Shown piece after piece: positions 54,268 through 63,536 of a stretch of DNA of 64,000 nt. The notes beneath the pieces are model-generated. The model searched no databases and was not told the origin of the DNA. It saw only the letters and a program-made list of their open reading frames with translations. Position 1 is the stretch's first letter, and every line of letters begins with the position of its first letter. A program made the translations under genes and the position numbers. The stretch is from Candidatus Phosphitivorax anaerolimi (GTDB taxonomy: Bacteria > Desulfobacterota > Desulfomonilia > UBA1062): positions 1 to 64,000 of the forward strand of contig MPOS01000053.1 in assembly GCA_001896555.1 (NCBI GenBank), in the 5' to 3' direction.

Positions 54268-56153
54268 TGGGCGTGAATATCCCGGGGGAATGTCCGGTAA
54301 TGTGGAGAACCGAGTACGAAGAGAAAACCACCACGGTTTCCGAACTGGAGGGGGTCATCTCTCCGGGCTCGTGCGTGCACGTCGAATCCGGCTGCGGAGA
54401 GCCCCAGCACCTGGTCAAACATCTCATCCTCGAGAATATGAAGCTCTGCGACGTCCAGGTCTATACCTCGGTCCCCTTGAGCTCCTACTCCGATTTCGGG
54501 GGCGACTACGGCTCGCGTTTCCGCATCCAGTCATTCTTCATATCGCCGAACTTGACCCCGGCCTTTGCCGAAGGCCGGGCAGACCACCTTCCCATGTCGT
54601 CGCTCGGCAAGTTCAAGCTGTTCGCGGAAGGCTACATCACCATCAACACCGCCTTGATCCAGTTGAGTCCGCCCGACGGGAAGGGCTTTATGAGCCTCGG
54701 CGTCACCGTTGACATCATGAAGTCGATCATCGAAAAGGCGGATGTGGTCATTGCGCAGGTCAACCGGTACATGCCCGTCACCTGCGGGGATTCGCTGGTC
54801 CATGTAAAGGATGTGGATTATCTTGTGGAATTCGACGAACCCCTGGTGAGCTACCCGCTCCAGGAATCCGACCCCGAGGTGATGCAGGTGTGAAAGAACA
54901 TCAGCCGTCTCATCGAAGACGGCTCAACCATCCAGATCGGATTCGGGAGAATCCCGGACGCGGCCTTGATGTTCTTGAAGGAGAAAAAGGATTTGCGCAT
55001 CCACTCGGAGATCGTCACCGACTCTGTGGTGGACCTCGCCGTCTCCGGGGCGATCCCCCCATCTCCCGCAGGCGGCAGGGGGGCCCCGATCACCGCGAGC
55101 CTGTGCATCGGCAGCGAGCGGGTATTCCGCTTTGTCGGCGGCAATTCGATGGTGGAGATGAAAAGCCTTTCTGACATCATCTCACCTGCAACCATTCTCT
55201 CCCGGGAAAAGTTCACTGCGGTCAACGGCGCCATCGAGATCGATCTCACCGGACAGTCGTGCGTGGGCATGGGAGACCAGATGGGATACTTCGGCGCCCT
55301 GGGCCATGCCGTGTTCAACCGGACCGCCATGTTCTCACCCGGCGGCAAGGGCATCATCGCATTGCGCTCCACCTCGCGGGACGGCAGATTCTCGCGCATC
55401 GTGCCCGAATTCACCGATCGAAAGATCGGCATCGTCACCACCCAGTCCGACGTCAATTATGTGGTCACCGAGTATGGCTGCGTCAACCTGTTCGGCAAGT
55501 CGATCCGGGAGCGGGCACTCGCGCTCATCACCATCGCCCATCCCAAGTTCAGGCAGTGGCTTCTGGACGAGGCCAAACGCATGAACTATGTCTACGAGGA
55601 CCAGGTCCTTCCGCCCGAAGGGGCTGACTACCCCGGCTCATACGAGGGTCTTTGCCGGATCGGGGACAAAGACCTGCTCGTCAGACCCATCAAGGTCACA
55701 GATGAACGCGCGGTGCAGAACCTGTTCTATGCCATGAGCAGGGACGACCGTTTCCACCGGTTTCTGATGCATGTCTCGTCCCTTCACCACAAACAGGCCC
55801 AGGACCTGGTGACTGTTGACTACACCAGCTCCATGGCGCTGGTGATTCAGAACGGGCAGGGCAGGCAGGACGAGATTGTCGCCGTCGCCCACATCGCACC
55901 CGAAGAGAGCAGGGGTACAAAAAAGGTCTGCGAGTTCGCCGCCATGGTGGACCCTTCGTGGCAGAACCAGGGGATCGGTTCGTTTCTTCTCAGCCGCATG
56001 ATCGCAGTAGGCCGCGATCTGGGATACAGCCTCATGCGGGCCTATGTGTGGGAGGACAACATGCAGATGCTCAGGGCCTTCGAGAAGCTCGGCTGCGGCA
56101 TGACTCAGGAGCTCGACTGCCACGTATACCGGGTCAGCCTGGCGATAGAATGA
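54267..56153 (+). pseudogene. CoA-transferase (4-hydroxybutyrate type) with GNAT domain, interrupted by in-frame TGA at codon 209
   Basis: 629 codons if read through TGA at 54891-54893. The order is that of the gene at 24429-26291: CoA-transferase (about 20-440; ESGCGEPQHL, IQLSPPDGKGFMSLG, LIEDGSTIQIGFG, VTEYGCVNLFGKSIRERA) and C-terminal GNAT (about 465-628; DPSWQNQGIGSFLLSRM). The TGA replaces the Gly found in QVGANVASVIEDG of the paralogue, and no other stop or frameshift exists. One base change (GGA to TGA) would explain it. A perfect 8-bp hairpin (AGCCGTCT/AGACGGCT) starts 10 bases after the TGA, but its loop lacks the early G of a SECIS. Recent pseudogene, sequencing error or recoding are all possible; the first is favoured. 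Confidence 0.65.
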
Positions 56154-56158
56154 TCTCC

Positions 56159-57427
56159 TTATCTTATTCCGTCTGCCTGTACCAAATGGTTCCGGGCACT
56201 CTGCTGTGAGAAATACCGCCTGATCACGAGCCGTGAGAGCATATCGGCCTCGATCCAGAAACGGTCGTTGAGAATGAGCAGGCACCCGATGGTGATCCCC
56301 TCTCCGGTCTCTTTGTGCCGGGCATAGCCTGCGAACCAGTTTCGCCTGCCTTCGGGGTCGCTGCCGTTGATGCTGCCGCTCTTGCCCCCGATAACGAGAT
56401 GTTTGAGCACCCGGTCGGAGGAGCTTCCGCGGAATGTCTTGGAGACCGTGCCCCTCCTGACCGTCCGCTCCATCATGTCGTGCAGGGCGCGGGCGGTACC
56501 GGCCTGCATGACCTGGGTCTTTTCCACATCCTGACCGTACACGAGCCTGGGAGCCAGCATGAAGCCTTCGTTCAGCACGGCCGTCACCATCTGGGCCGCG
56601 TGAAGCGGCGATATGCGGGTGTGCCGGTTGAACCCGCAGGCGAGCTCTGCGACGCCGTAATCGTCCTGGGGCAGATAGCTCTCGCTCGGGTCGATGGAAA
56701 TCTCACGCAGGGGTGATTTCCCGAAGCCCATCTTCTCCGCAGTGGAGATGAGGGGCTGCTGCCCCAGGTACATGCTCCCGATCTTGCCGAAGACCACATT
56801 GTTCGACCGGGCGAACGCCTCTGCCAGAGAGATGTCCTCGGTCCACCGGTTGCGCCTGTCGGTGAGCTGCCTCTTGTAGAGCGTGTAGGCGCTCCCGTTG
56901 TAGGAGAACATGCTCTCCGGGGTGAACCCGGCCTGCTCCAGCGCGGCAACCGCTGTCACCAGCTTGAAGATGCTCGCGCCCAGGTCCGGGTTGAGACCGA
57001 GGCTGCAGTCCTGTTCGCCGCCGGGACCCTGGCCGTAAAGTGCCAGGATGTCGCCGCTGCCTGCGTCCATCACCACCATGGCGCCATAGTACAGCTTGTA
57101 CTGCGATGCCTTCTCGGCGATGAACTGCTGGAGGTCCCAGTCGATGGTGAGATTGTACCGGTCTATGGCATCCTGATCGATACAGACAAGATCCTCGCGG
57201 GCAATCACGACCTGGGCGATCTGCCCTGGCATGTGCACCGATGCCGCCGCTCCATCCCCGGCGGAGCCGTCGCCCTGTGACGTCCCGCCCGTTCCGGTGC
57301 CGTGCTCGGGCAGGAAGAACCAAACCGCAATCACCAGAACGAGGAAGAGGGGATACCGCAGGCGCAGAAAGGGACGCCTCCTCCTCTTCAAGGGCGGGTA
57401 TTCGTCAACAGGCAACAGCCAGTGCAT
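56159..57427 (-). CDS. Penicillin-binding protein transpeptidase domain protein
   Basis: 422 residues. A single membrane anchor (about 26-40) is followed by an exported transpeptidase domain. Active-site motifs: Ser152-x-x-Lys155 in ASIFKLV, Ser208-x-Asn210 in RSNN, and Lys349-Ser-Gly in GGKSGS. There is no glycosyltransferase or dimerisation domain, so it is shorter than PBP2/FtsI (about 580-650). It would cross-link peptidoglycan in the periplasm or modify it; sensor-type and beta-lactamase-like relatives are alternatives. It is convergent with the CoA-transferase gene, with five bases between. Confidence 0.82.
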   Translation of the reverse strand: MHWLLPVDEYPPLKRRRRPFLRLRYPLFLVLVIAVWFFLPEHGTGTGGTSQGDGSAGDGAAASVHMPGQIAQVVIAREDLVCIDQDAIDRYNLTIDWDLQQFIAEKASQYKLYYGAMVVMDAGSGDILALYGQGPGGEQDCSLGLNPDLGASIFKLVTAVAALEQAGFTPESMFSYNGSAYTLYKRQLTDRRNRWTEDISLAEAFARSNNVVFGKIGSMYLGQQPLISTAEKMGFGKSPLREISIDPSESYLPQDDYGVAELACGFNRHTRISPLHAAQMVTAVLNEGFMLAPRLVYGQDVEKTQVMQAGTARALHDMMERTVRRGTVSKTFRGSSSDRVLKHLVIGGKSGSINGSDPEGRRNWFAGYARHKETGEGITIGCLLILNDRFWIEADMLSRLVIRRYFSQQSARNHLVQADGIR

Positions 57428-57538
57428 GATGTTTTTATTAACCCGGTTTTACCCCGGCAAGTCAAGGGTCAACGAGCCATCTAGAAGCATGCCGGCATGT
57501 TTTATCAGCAGGGAAAAGCAAAGGGACACCATTTTTGT

Positions 57539-58741
57539 CTATAAGGTCATGGAAACACTGCAGCAGTCGGGCCAGTAGAGAAGGGTCCGGTCTTCGGAGC
57601 GCATGAACACCCGTACCGGGCCGTCCTGCGAGATCACGAACACGATGCTTCCCTCATAGGCGCCGGCAAAGGCGATCCCGGCGTTGTGGCGAGTGCCCAG
57701 TCTCCCTGCGTTCAGCGGCTCCCCGCCGCCCTCGCCGAAGCCGTCTGGCCCGGTGATGATCGAACCCTTCCAGGCAGGCGCGATGAGCATGGCCCCGAAG
57801 CAGATCAGGTCGAGCTCGGTTGTGAGAATCACTGCGCCGTCGATGACGCCGAGCTGGGAAAGAAACCGGATCCTCTCCGCGACTGTCTTTCTGACGGCAA
57901 TGCTGGTCGGTACGTCGAGATCGTCCTGAAGGAGCTGGCCGAGCAGCGGCTGGACGCCCACTTGTTCCTGAAAATGAAACCGGGGGAGATAGTATTTTTC
58001 CTGAATGCTCTCGGCGGGAAGAAAGATGAAAATGGACCCATGTCCCCGTGCCGAGGCCTCGGAGAGGAGCATCTCGATGACGTCACGGTAGATGCGCCAG
58101 TAGGCAGCCCCGTAGGTCTTGTACAGCGGCTGGTCCTTGATGGATTCCATGAGGTAGCGTCCCAGGGACCTGACCGTGAACGGCGACGGGGTGGCAGGCA
58201 CGAATTCGCCGTTGAGTATGCGCCCGATCTGGCTGTGATGCCGCGATATCACCAGAGATCCTGCATCGTTTGCATACACGGTGAAATGATCGGGCCTGTA
58301 CCCCAGCTCGCCGTACACCCATACCGGTATCTCACTGAACGGGTGCTCGGTGGGCGAGAAGGTGAACACACCCCAGATACTCATCTCCTCGGCCTCGCCG
58401 ATATGGCCGACCGCCATGGCGCTGATGGCCGGATCGAGGGCCGGAGCGAACTTGGTGATGGAGTCAACGGAAAGCGGCAATGGATTTTTCAGGTGAAAGA
58501 GATACTCAGACTCCCGTTTCGAAGCCATTGCATCCCGGTCCGTAGAAGGTCCGACCATGACGAGCGCAAAACGGATCGGCCTGCCTTCCTCCTGTTCGAG
58601 ACTGGCCAGATAGGCTATCTCCACAAGCTCCTTCAGGATATGAAAGGGGGGAAGGGGAGAGGGGATCTTCTCGTGCAGGGGGTGAGCCTGGTCCAGCTCC
58701 CAGGTTTCGATGATACGTTGAATGATTCGATCCTCAAACAT
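57539..58741 (-). CDS. Diadenylate-cyclase (DAC/DUF147) domain protein with N-terminal putative sensor (DACNV-like)
   Basis: 400 residues, no membrane segment. The C-terminal part (about 265-385) matches the DisA_N/DAC fold that makes c-di-AMP from two ATP: DGA motif at 301-303 (Asp301), and the GTRHN block at 349-353 that corresponds to the RHR motif; the following FVISQDGPVRVF strand matches the usual VSEETG-x-I segment. RHN rather than RHR is unusual. The large N-terminal region (about 1-260) resembles the DACNV-type sensor described beside DAC domains in proteobacteria. AGGAAT site before the ATG. c-di-AMP synthesis is inferred. Confidence 0.7.
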   Translation of the reverse strand: MFEDRIIQRIIETWELDQAHPLHEKIPSPLPPFHILKELVEIAYLASLEQEEGRPIRFALVMVGPSTDRDAMASKRESEYLFHLKNPLPLSVDSITKFAPALDPAISAMAVGHIGEAEEMSIWGVFTFSPTEHPFSEIPVWVYGELGYRPDHFTVYANDAGSLVISRHHSQIGRILNGEFVPATPSPFTVRSLGRYLMESIKDQPLYKTYGAAYWRIYRDVIEMLLSEASARGHGSIFIFLPAESIQEKYYLPRFHFQEQVGVQPLLGQLLQDDLDVPTSIAVRKTVAERIRFLSQLGVIDGAVILTTELDLICFGAMLIAPAWKGSIITGPDGFGEGGGEPLNAGRLGTRHNAGIAFAGAYEGSIVFVISQDGPVRVFMRSEDRTLLYWPDCCSVSMTL

Positions 58742-59121
58742 ATTCCTGGTCCGGGGTTATGAAAAACGCCCTGTCGATAACACTGCCGAATGCATCCTTT
58801 TAAAGGCATGCGGAAATGATGAAAAACCCCTTATCATGCCCCGAGATTAATAATACCGGCAAACGACTGGCGCTCAAGCCTAGTCCAAAGGGGCTTCTCC
58901 CGGACTCGGGCCTCAAGGGGCTCACCTTTAGCCGGGAGGGAGACCGTAGATCATGAGTGCAGGGAGCCCTATACTATAATAGTAACGAGTTCTTCCGGTT
59001 CCCGCCTCTCGCCGGTCATTGATCATCGTGAGCAGGCCTGCCGGGATAACCGTAAGAAAAACAAGCCGCCGGAAAGGAAGTAGGGATGGATCAGCGTTTT
59101 TAAACCGGGAGATAACAGCCC
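58742..59121. other. Divergent intergenic region with promoter-like and stem-forming sequence
   Basis: The 380 bases between the diadenylate-cyclase-like and histidine-kinase-like genes hold no gene I can support; the 62-codon frame at 59019-59207 lacks support. CTCCCGG and CCGGGAG (about 58896-58942) can pair, suggesting a leader or regulatory structure. TATAAT at about 58974 on the plus strand may be a -10 element for the kinase-like gene. I found no match to a riboswitch class I could name. Confidence 0.4.
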
Positions 59122-61014
59122 ATGCAGGACGGGACGGGAAAGACCGCAGACACGCCAGTGATGAGGGCGCTCTTCGACAGGCTCAACATGGGAGTACTGC
59201 AGATTGATGCATCCTCTCGCATAACCTATGCAAACCCTTTTTCCTCCGAGCTGCTGCACCGGCCGCGGGAACAGATCGAAAAGAAGCTCTTTCACGATGT
59301 TTTTCCACAACCCGTAGCAAGGCGTTTTTACCGTGAGATGGAGAGAGCCGCAGCACGCGATGCTGCCGCGAGCTTCGAGGCGATTTGTCCGGCCCTGGAT
59401 AATATCTGGTTCTTGTTCCGCTGCGTGCCTTCTGCTGAAGGGTCGACCGTTTTCTTTGAGGACATCACTGAGCTGAAGAACGCAAGGGAGGATCTCGCCC
59501 GAACCAGGCAGGAGCTCGAACACCGGGTGCAGGAGCGCACAAAGAACCTGAGGCGGACGAGCCGGATGCTGGAAGAGCAGAAAGAGCTCCTCGTGACGAT
59601 CATCGACAACATTCCCGTGATGCTGATTTTTTACGATTCTTCCGGCGCGGTCAGACTGGTGAACAAGGCATTCGAGCGGCTGGCCGGATGGTCGATGGGG
59701 GAGGCCAGGCGCATGAATCTCATGGCCGCCATGTTTCCCGACCCGGTATACCGGAAAGAGGTGTGGGAGTTCATGATGAAGTCCAGGCCAGAGTGGAAGG
59801 ACCTCGAGCTCACCACCCGAGAAGGAAAGATTCTGCAGAGCTCCTGGGCGAATGTCTTTCTCTCGGACGGCTCGCAGATCAGCATCGGGATCGACATCAG
59901 CGAACGCATCAAGATGGAGAAAGAGCGGATCCGTCTGGCCAGTGCCATCGAGCAGGCGGATGAGGGGGTGGTGATCTTCAATCACCGGTGGCGGATCGAG
60001 TATGTCGATTCCGCCTTCGAGGACCTGAGCGACATGGGGAGACAGGAGCTGATCGGCAGATCCATCAGTGACCTCACCGGCTTTTTCCCCGACGAGACGT
60101 ACCGGGAAATAGTCGACAGGGCTGAAAAAGAAGGGAAAAAGTGGACAGGTCGCCTGAGGAGAAAAAAGGCGTCAGGGGAAATCATCGAGGTGGATCTCGC
60201 CGTGTCTCCGGTCTATGACGAAAAGGGCCGGATCATCGATTACATCCTGCTGGCGCACGACGTGACCGACGAGGTGAGGCTTCAGCGCCAGCTCCTCCAG
60301 ATTCAGAAGATGGAGGCCATCGGTAACCTTGCGGGCGGGATAGCGCAGAACCTCAAGAACGCCTTCACCCCGATCCTCATCGACATCGAGGTGCTCATGC
60401 AGGACTTAGGCGAGCAGAGCCCGTCCTACCCCATCCTCGAGGAGATGCTGCGGGCTACCTACCAGGCAATCGATCTGGTGAGGAATCTCCTCATCTTTAG
60501 TCGCAGGACTCCGCCTGCAAAGGTGCCCATGGACATGGTCCCCACATTCAGGGAGGCTGTGAATTTCTTGAGAGCATCGCTACCCAGCACCATCGAGATC
60601 CGGCGCGCGGTTGAGGTGAAGAGCGCCCGGGTGCTGGCAGACCAGGCCCAGATCAAGCAGATGCTGATCAACCTCGGCAGCAACGCAGGCTCCTCGATGC
60701 AGAAGACCGGCGGTGTCATGGAGGTGAGGCTTGCGCGCGACATCCTGGATGCCGAGTCGGCCCTGAAGTTTTCTCCCGACCTGGTGCCGGGACGGTATGT
60801 CCGCATCCAGGTGAGCGACACCGGCATGGGCATGGACGAAGAAACCCTCAAGCACATTTTCGAGCCCTTTTTCACCACCAAGGAAATGCGTGAGGGCCGC
60901 GGGCTCGGCCTCCCCGTGGTGCAGGGGATTGTCAAAGACCTCGGGGGCGCGATAACCGTGGACAGCGAGCCCGGAAAGGGCACCACATTCACGGTTCTGC
61001 TGCCCGAGCTCTAG
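59122..61014 (+). CDS. PAS-domain histidine-kinase-like protein lacking the phospho-acceptor histidine
   Basis: 630 residues, no membrane segments: cytoplasmic. Three PAS-type regions (about 15-120, 155-265, 275-395) joined by a coiled coil (about 125-160), then a HisKA-like dimerisation helix and a HATPase_c domain (about 500-630). The N-box (NLGSNAG), G1 DTGMGMDE, F-box FEPFFTTK and G2 GRGLGLPVV are intact. At the H-box the usual GGIAHDFNN is GGIAQNLKN: Gln409 stands where the phosphorylated His should be. ATP may still bind, but autophosphorylation at that site is impossible. No response regulator adjoins. Confidence 0.85.
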   Translation: MQDGTGKTADTPVMRALFDRLNMGVLQIDASSRITYANPFSSELLHRPREQIEKKLFHDVFPQPVARRFYREMERAAARDAAASFEAICPALDNIWFLFRCVPSAEGSTVFFEDITELKNAREDLARTRQELEHRVQERTKNLRRTSRMLEEQKELLVTIIDNIPVMLIFYDSSGAVRLVNKAFERLAGWSMGEARRMNLMAAMFPDPVYRKEVWEFMMKSRPEWKDLELTTREGKILQSSWANVFLSDGSQISIGIDISERIKMEKERIRLASAIEQADEGVVIFNHRWRIEYVDSAFEDLSDMGRQELIGRSISDLTGFFPDETYREIVDRAEKEGKKWTGRLRRKKASGEIIEVDLAVSPVYDEKGRIIDYILLAHDVTDEVRLQRQLLQIQKMEAIGNLAGGIAQNLKNAFTPILIDIEVLMQDLGEQSPSYPILEEMLRATYQAIDLVRNLLIFSRRTPPAKVPMDMVPTFREAVNFLRASLPSTIEIRRAVEVKSARVLADQAQIKQMLINLGSNAGSSMQKTGGVMEVRLARDILDAESALKFSPDLVPGRYVRIQVSDTGMGMDEETLKHIFEPFFTTKEMREGRGLGLPVVQGIVKDLGGAITVDSEPGKGTTFTVLLPEL

Positions 61015-61020
61015 GGAAAT

Positions 61021-61047
61021 AAAAAAAGCAGGGGAATCTCCCCCTGC
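61021..61047 (-). terminator. Intrinsic terminator after purC
   Basis: GCAGGGG (61028-61034) pairs with CCCCTGC (61041-61047) around a 6-base loop; on the minus strand the stem is followed by seven U residues (A-run 61021-61027). It closes purC and may also act on the facing kinase-like gene, where the downstream U-tract is poorer. Confidence 0.8.
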
Positions 61048-61087
61048 CTTTCTCATGACTTGATGGCTCTCCCGATCAAATGCGCTA

Positions 61088-61921
61088 TCAGAGGAAGATG
61101 CTCACGAAATCGGAGGCCGGGACCTGTTTTTTGTTTTTGATCGTTCTCTTGCCGTCTGAAACGGCCGTTACCGTGCACTGTTCGTGGGCCGTGCAGTTGC
61201 CGCTGCCGTCGGGTGAATACCCGTTGCACACCCGCAATACGTCGGGCGATATCTCGTCGATGAGCACGATCCGGCCGTCGCCGTTTTTCAGCCTGCCGAG
61301 CTCGAATTTCCCGTCGATGACATGGAGGTTCTTCGAGGTGAATTCCTCGGAGACGATCTCCGCAATGTCCTTGACGAGATCGACACTCCAGGCGATCTCA
61401 TCCCTGCTCAATGCGCCCGTCTCTTCCAGGGCATCGAACGTGATGAGAATGTCGCTGTCCCCCTTTGTCCACGCCTCGACCACCCGGTGGAGATTCTTGC
61501 AGGGCTTCACGAAGGGGTATCTCCTCCAGAAGCTCCCGGTCGCGTTGTTCCGCCAGGTAAATTCGAGGTTCATAAGCGGGGCCGCTCCGGGAAGCTCAGG
61601 CGAGCCCGCGGGCATTGACAGCGGGATGGCCGGCTCAACGATCATCTCGTTTTCTTTGAGCGTATCGATGTAGTGCGAAGGGACGCCCTTTTCCCTGAGA
61701 AGCCGGAAGAAGTGCGTGGCAAACCTGCAGGCGATTGCTCCTTTCCCGGGTATTTCACCGACAACGGTATCATAGCCGGGATCGAAAACTACCGTGCCGT
61801 TTTCCCTGTAGCCGGTGGCCCTGTCGGTGAAGACCAGCCGATACTTGCCGGCATAAGGCCCCTCAGTAATGCGGTACACATCTTTCGATTTTCCTCGGTA
61901 GACCAGATCCTGTTCTGCCAC
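61088..61921 (-). CDS. purC: Phosphoribosylaminoimidazole-succinocarboxamide synthase (SAICAR synthetase)
   Basis: 277 residues from GTG preceded by GAGGAG at ten bases; the frame remains open upstream to 62149, but that leader has no family similarity. Recognised by VYRGKSKDVYRI at the N-terminus and FTDRATGYRENG, the ATP/substrate segment LHVIDGKFELGRL and VLIDEISPDVLR. The enzyme joins aspartate to CAIR in purine synthesis. It is monocistronic with a terminator downstream. PurC from this lineage may be somewhat longer than the E. coli enzyme (237 residues). Confidence 0.9.
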   Translation of the reverse strand: MAEQDLVYRGKSKDVYRITEGPYAGKYRLVFTDRATGYRENGTVVFDPGYDTVVGEIPGKGAIACRFATHFFRLLREKGVPSHYIDTLKENEMIVEPAIPLSMPAGSPELPGAAPLMNLEFTWRNNATGSFWRRYPFVKPCKNLHRVVEAWTKGDSDILITFDALEETGALSRDEIAWSVDLVKDIAEIVSEEFTSKNLHVIDGKFELGRLKNGDGRIVLIDEISPDVLRVCNGYSPDGSGNCTAHEQCTVTAVSDGKRTIKNKKQVPASDFVSIFL

Positions 61922-62354
61922 GTCCAGTTGTCTCCTCTGCTGTTTTTTCGAGAATGTCGTGAAAGGTGTGTATATACGCGAAATGTTCCCGCCAGGCAAC
62001 ACTGATCTTCGATTTCTTTTTCCGATCATCCTGGAAAAGACTCTACCTCTGCAGTCAAGGCCTGCGTGCCGGCCGTTCCCGGTCGGGGTGCCTTGCTTTC
62101 TTACGCACATCTTCTCGTTGGAATCACCACGAGGCACTCTCTCCCGCACCCGGGTCCGGACTGTGCATTCACCGGATCAGAGGCATTATATTACGATAGG
62201 ATGTCTGAACCCCGCTTGCAGCACCGGATTTCCTAAAGAACACAGGCTCCTTTCCTTCGATGAAAACCGGGAGGCTCTCTGAGATCCATCCCGTGCTCCA
62301 GGAAGCGGGTGAAGGAAAAGAAAAGGCAAGAACCGAACACCCCAGGAGGAAGAC
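61922..62354. other. Intergenic region between divergent purC and thiolase genes
   Basis: About 430 bases. The purC frame runs through part of it without a start or family similarity. I see no riboswitch or tRNA. A CCAGGAGGAAG ribosome site ends the region just before the thiolase. Promoters for both genes presumably lie here. Confidence 0.4.
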
Positions 62355-63536
62355 ATGAGAGAAGTCGTTTTGACCAGCGCAGTGAGGACGCCCATCGGCG
62401 ATTTCAACGGCAGCCTCGCAGGTATTGACGCGAACAGGCTGGGCGCTATTGTGATAGAAGAGGCGATCAACCGCTCAGGGATAAAAAAAGAGGATGTCGA
62501 CGAGGTCATCATGGGCATGGTCCTTCCCTGCGGACTAGGACAGAACCCGGCCCGGCAGGCGGCCGTCAAGGCGGGCATGCCCTGGGAGGTACAGTGCCTC
62601 ACCGTCAACAAGGTCTGCGGCTCAGGGCTCAAATCGGTCATGCTCGCGGCCCAGGCCATTGCTCTGGGCGATGCCGACGTCATCGTGGCCGGCGGCATGG
62701 AGAGCATGAGCAGGGCGCCGTACTATCTCGACAAGGCCCGTTTCGGCTACCGCATGGGGTCCGGCACGATCAATGACCACATGGTGCACGACGGCCTGTG
62801 GGACATTGTGAATGATTTCCACATGGGCATGTCGAACGAGCTGGTCATCGACCGGTATACCGTCAGCCGTGAAGACCAGGACCGGTACGCCCTGAGAAGC
62901 CACGAACGGGCCTTAAACGCGATCAGGAAAGGACTGTTCCGGGAAGAGATCGTTCCGGTGAAGGTCCCGCAGAAAAAGGGCGAACCCAAGATCTTCGATA
63001 CGGACGAGCACCCCCGTGAGACAAGCATGGAGGCTCTCGCTCAGCTGAAGCCCGTGTTCAAGGCGGGCGGCAAGACCACTGCAGGCAACGCATCGGCGAT
63101 ATCCGACGGCGCATCGGCCACCGTGGTCATGGCACGCGAAAAGGCAAAAGAGCTCGGCTGTCCCGAACTGGCTGTGATCAGGTCGCAGGCGAGTGCAGGC
63201 ATCGATATGAAGTTCATTCTCGTGGCACCCACGCTTGCCATACCCAAGGTCCTGAAGAAGGAAGGCATCAAGATCGAGGACGTCGATCTCTTCGAGATCA
63301 ACGAGGCGTTTGCCGGTTCCACGGTCGCGGTCATCAGGGAGCTGGGCATTGACATGGAAAAGGTCAACGTCAACGGCGGTGCGATCGCGCTCGGCCATCC
63401 TATCGGCGCGAGCGGTTCCCGGGTGCTAACTACGTTGATCTATGAGATGATGCGCAGAAACAGCAAGATCGGTCTCGCCTCTCTGTGCCTGGGCGGCGGC
63501 GAGGCGGTGGCGCTGATTGTACGGAGGGATGTATGA
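62355..63536 (+). CDS. Acetyl-CoA C-acetyltransferase (thiolase), second copy
   Basis: 393 residues, the standard length of biosynthetic-type thiolase (PhaA/AtoB). Nucleophile Cys88 in NKVCGSG, the NEAFAG loop, His in GGAIALGHPIGASG, and CLGGGEAVAL at the C-terminus. It condenses or cleaves acetoacetyl-CoA. It is clearly distinct from the 401-residue thiolase at 17661, which has the degradative-type N-terminus. AGGAGGAAG site before the ATG. It is coupled by an ATGA overlap to a small membrane-anchored cytochrome-like gene. Confidence 0.93.
   Translation: MREVVLTSAVRTPIGDFNGSLAGIDANRLGAIVIEEAINRSGIKKEDVDEVIMGMVLPCGLGQNPARQAAVKAGMPWEVQCLTVNKVCGSGLKSVMLAAQAIALGDADVIVAGGMESMSRAPYYLDKARFGYRMGSGTINDHMVHDGLWDIVNDFHMGMSNELVIDRYTVSREDQDRYALRSHERALNAIRKGLFREEIVPVKVPQKKGEPKIFDTDEHPRETSMEALAQLKPVFKAGGKTTAGNASAISDGASATVVMAREKAKELGCPELAVIRSQASAGIDMKFILVAPTLAIPKVLKKEGIKIEDVDLFEINEAFAGSTVAVIRELGIDMEKVNVNGGAIALGHPIGASGSRVLTTLIYEMMRRNSKIGLASLCLGGGEAVALIVRRDV

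Noticed and set aside
54894-54950. SECIS reading of the hairpin after the TGA at 54891
   Set aside because: The stem is perfect and its loop is 17 nt away, but the loop starts C-A rather than with a G in the first two places, and the residue is Gly in the paralogue, so I do not call selenocysteine here.
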